Of a stretch of 64,000 bases of DNA, positions 62,657 through 64,000 are shown one piece after another (positions within the stretch are counted from its first letter, which is position 1; every line of letters begins with the position of its first letter). Source of the stretch: Polycladidibacter stylochi (GTDB taxonomy: Bacteria; Pseudomonadota; Alphaproteobacteria; Rhizobiales; Stappiaceae). The notes below the pieces were generated by a model that saw only the letters and a list, made by a program, of their open reading frames with translations, was not told the DNA's origin and ran no database searches. The translations under genes were made by a program, and so were the position numbers. The stretch spans positions 1 to 64,000 of the forward strand of contig NZ_LLWE01000042.1 in the NCBI RefSeq assembly GCF_001562055.1. Direction: 5' to 3'.

Positions 62657-63418
62657 CTAAGTTTTGTTAATCGAAACGCCCCCATCCACCAGCAACGCTA
62701 TACCGGTTGTAAAGCTGGAGAGGTCAGAGGCCAAAAAGAGGGCGGCTTTTGCCTGTTCTTGCGGTGTTGCCAAGCGCTTAAGTGCATGCAGACCTTTTAG
62801 AAATGATTGAACGTCTTCACTGTCGCCAAATTCGGCCGCCATATCGGTGTCGGTTCCTCCTGGCAACAAAGCATTTATCCGGATATTTTGCGGACCATAC
62901 TCGCCTGCCAATGCTTTGGTAAGACCGATTAAACCTGCTTTACTTGCAGAATATGCCGCTTGGCCTGGCATACCGATGGTATAGCCGAGGAACGAAGAGG
63001 TAAAGATGATTGAACCGCCGTTGGCTTGCATGGCAGGTATTTGATATTTTGCGGCCAGATAACCGCTGGTGAGGTTGGTTTGAATGGTGTGGTTCCACTC
63101 CTCCAAACTCGTTTCGGGTAGAGGCCCGGACTTACCCAAGATACCCGCATTATTAAAGGCAATGGAAAGCTTGCCGTATTTTTCTAGCGCGAGATCAACC
63201 AGCGCCTTGTTATAGTCTTCAGCTGTTACATCGCCAGCCAAAACCGCCACTTGGCTACCGCTTGCTTGTAGTTCACTTGCTAACTTGTTGAGACGCGCTT
63301 CGCGTCGTGAGCCAATAACCAAGGCTGCTCCTTCTTGGGCGAAAAGCTTGGCTGTTGCAAGGCCAATACCAGAGCTGGCACCCGTAATAATAGCAACTTT
63401 ATTATCTAATAGCGACAT
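62657..63418 (-). CDS. Short-chain dehydrogenase/reductase
   Basis: The 253-residue protein is a classical SDR. The NAD(P) motif is ITGASSGIGLATAKLF (TGxxxGxG, residues 12-19), the NAG motif is FNNAGILG, and the catalytic triad is Ser in IFTSSFLG with YSASK. NIRINALLPGGTDTDM follows the active site. A C-terminal VDGGVSINKT end is typical. AAAGGATA precedes the ATG. It reduces or oxidises an unknown ketone or alcohol. The TetR gene lying upstream on the same strand may control it. Confidence 0.92.
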   Translation of the reverse strand: MSLLDNKVAIITGASSGIGLATAKLFAQEGAALVIGSRREARLNKLASELQASGSQVAVLAGDVTAEDYNKALVDLALEKYGKLSIAFNNAGILGKSGPLPETSLEEWNHTIQTNLTSGYLAAKYQIPAMQANGGSIIFTSSFLGYTIGMPGQAAYSASKAGLIGLTKALAGEYGPQNIRINALLPGGTDTDMAAEFGDSEDVQSFLKGLHALKRLATPQEQAKAALFLASDLSSFTTGIALLVDGGVSINKT

Positions 63419-63585
63419 TCCATATCCTTTCTTCGAAGTGTTTTCAAAAGTGAGAATAAAGATGTAAGGCGAGACTGAATGACCCGATTTCTGCGTGACT
63501 TCTTTTTATGTTCCCCTGATTTATCTAGGGCCTGACAATTGTTATGGTGATGGCAATTGTTATGGTGATGGCAACGCGTGCATTG

Positions 63586-64000
63586 CTAGTTTTTTCGCTT
63601 GTTTTGTATGAATCGCTCTAATGTTGATTGGGCATGTTGTTGCAACGCACTATTCGTAGGCAGTTGTGAAAAGCCGATAAGACATTCGACATGTTGTTGC
63701 CCTCTGAGCAGAGCGAGTAATTCTGCCGCTGTGCAGGTGGGATCATCGATATCTAATTGCCCGCTCTCGCTAGCACGTTGTAGCTCCTTGGCAAAAGCCT
63801 GCTGTGCACGTAACGGGCCATTTTGCATGAACTGGTTTATAGCGTCCGGTCCTTGGTCGGCATTTGCAATCATCATTCGCCAGAATGAAAGCGCTTTTTG
63901 TGAGAATATGATAGAGACGAAACTCTGTGAGAGTTTGCTAAGTGCTTGCAAAGGACATTCAACGCCCTTCTCATTAAGGGGAGGAAGTAATAGCTCCTCT
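63586..64000 (-). CDS. TetR family regulator, 3' part (cut by window edge)
   Basis: The reverse frame is open to the last base and encodes EELLLPPLNEKGVECPLQALSKLSQSFVSIIFSQKALSFWRMMIAN... to ERFIQNKRKN. This resembles the C-terminal ligand-binding half of AefR/AcrR-like TetR regulators; the N-terminal HTH lies outside the window. It is transcribed towards the SDR gene, 167 bases before it, and could regulate it. Confidence 0.75.
   Translation of the reverse strand, partial: EELLLPPLNEKGVECPLQALSKLSQSFVSIIFSQKALSFWRMMIANADQGPDAINQFMQNGPLRAQQAFAKELQRASESGQLDIDDPTCTAAELLALLRGQQHVECLIGFSQLPTNSALQQHAQSTLERFIQNKRKN

Overview
The window reads as a mid-GC alphaproteobacterial chromosome segment, most likely from a free-living or marine-type genus; I cannot name the genus. 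Support comes from the alphaproteobacterial rplM-rpsI pair, an SOS box of the alphaproteobacterial GTTC-N7-GTTC form in front of uvrA, the divergent recG / sdhE-mfd arrangement, a cobN-type (aerobic) cobalamin locus, and a small RNA with UCCUCCC loops of a kind known from this class.

Layout. 0-3.3 kb: small membrane proteins (DUF1622), a flavodoxin-like protein and metY with a structured leader. 3.6-10.3 kb: a HAD phosphatase, then an accessory block on the minus strand: an AfsA-like (butyrolactone-synthase family) protein, a HAD-IB phosphatase and a DUF2165 membrane protein, then an MFS exporter, a MerR regulator and a secreted protein. Four near-identical MerR-type operators precede these units, so the block looks like one small-molecule regulon. 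A second MerR protein with a TipAS-like domain lies divergently. 10.4-16 kb: CoA-linked metabolism, a VOC protein and a glycosyltransferase. 16.2-25.4 kb: rplM-rpsI, two outer-membrane barrels, sseA-alaX, cardiolipin synthase, Ada, a cysteine synthase and a lipoprotein. 25.6-25.9 kb: three identical tRNA-Asn genes.

26.2-34.1 kb: a cobalamin riboswitch followed by cobU-cobW-cobN-cobO-cobQ; cobC and cbiB/cobD follow at 38.5-40.5 kb after uvrA. Between cobQ and uvrA sits the anti-Shine-Dalgarno sRNA. 40.6-46.9 kb: recG, sdhE and mfd. 47-49.8 kb is a decayed polymorphic-toxin island: a HINT-domain toxin remnant with a stop and a frameshift, candidate immunity genes, an IS6-family remnant and a barstar-like gene. 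49.9-56.2 kb: two ArsP-like permeases (one in an arsR-permease-thioredoxin operon), a pair of M16-type lipoproteins and an FtsB-like protein. 57.2-62.5 kb: a PrsDE-type type I secretion pair followed by a cargo region in which the last 93 bp of the membrane-fusion gene are duplicated and fused to a foreign N-terminus. The window ends with an SDR gene and the 3' part of a TetR gene.

The best candidates for a new system are the AfsA/HAD/MFS/MerR regulon (possible signal or metabolite synthesis, export and sensing), the four-loop anti-SD sRNA, and the recombined cargo locus behind the type I exporter.
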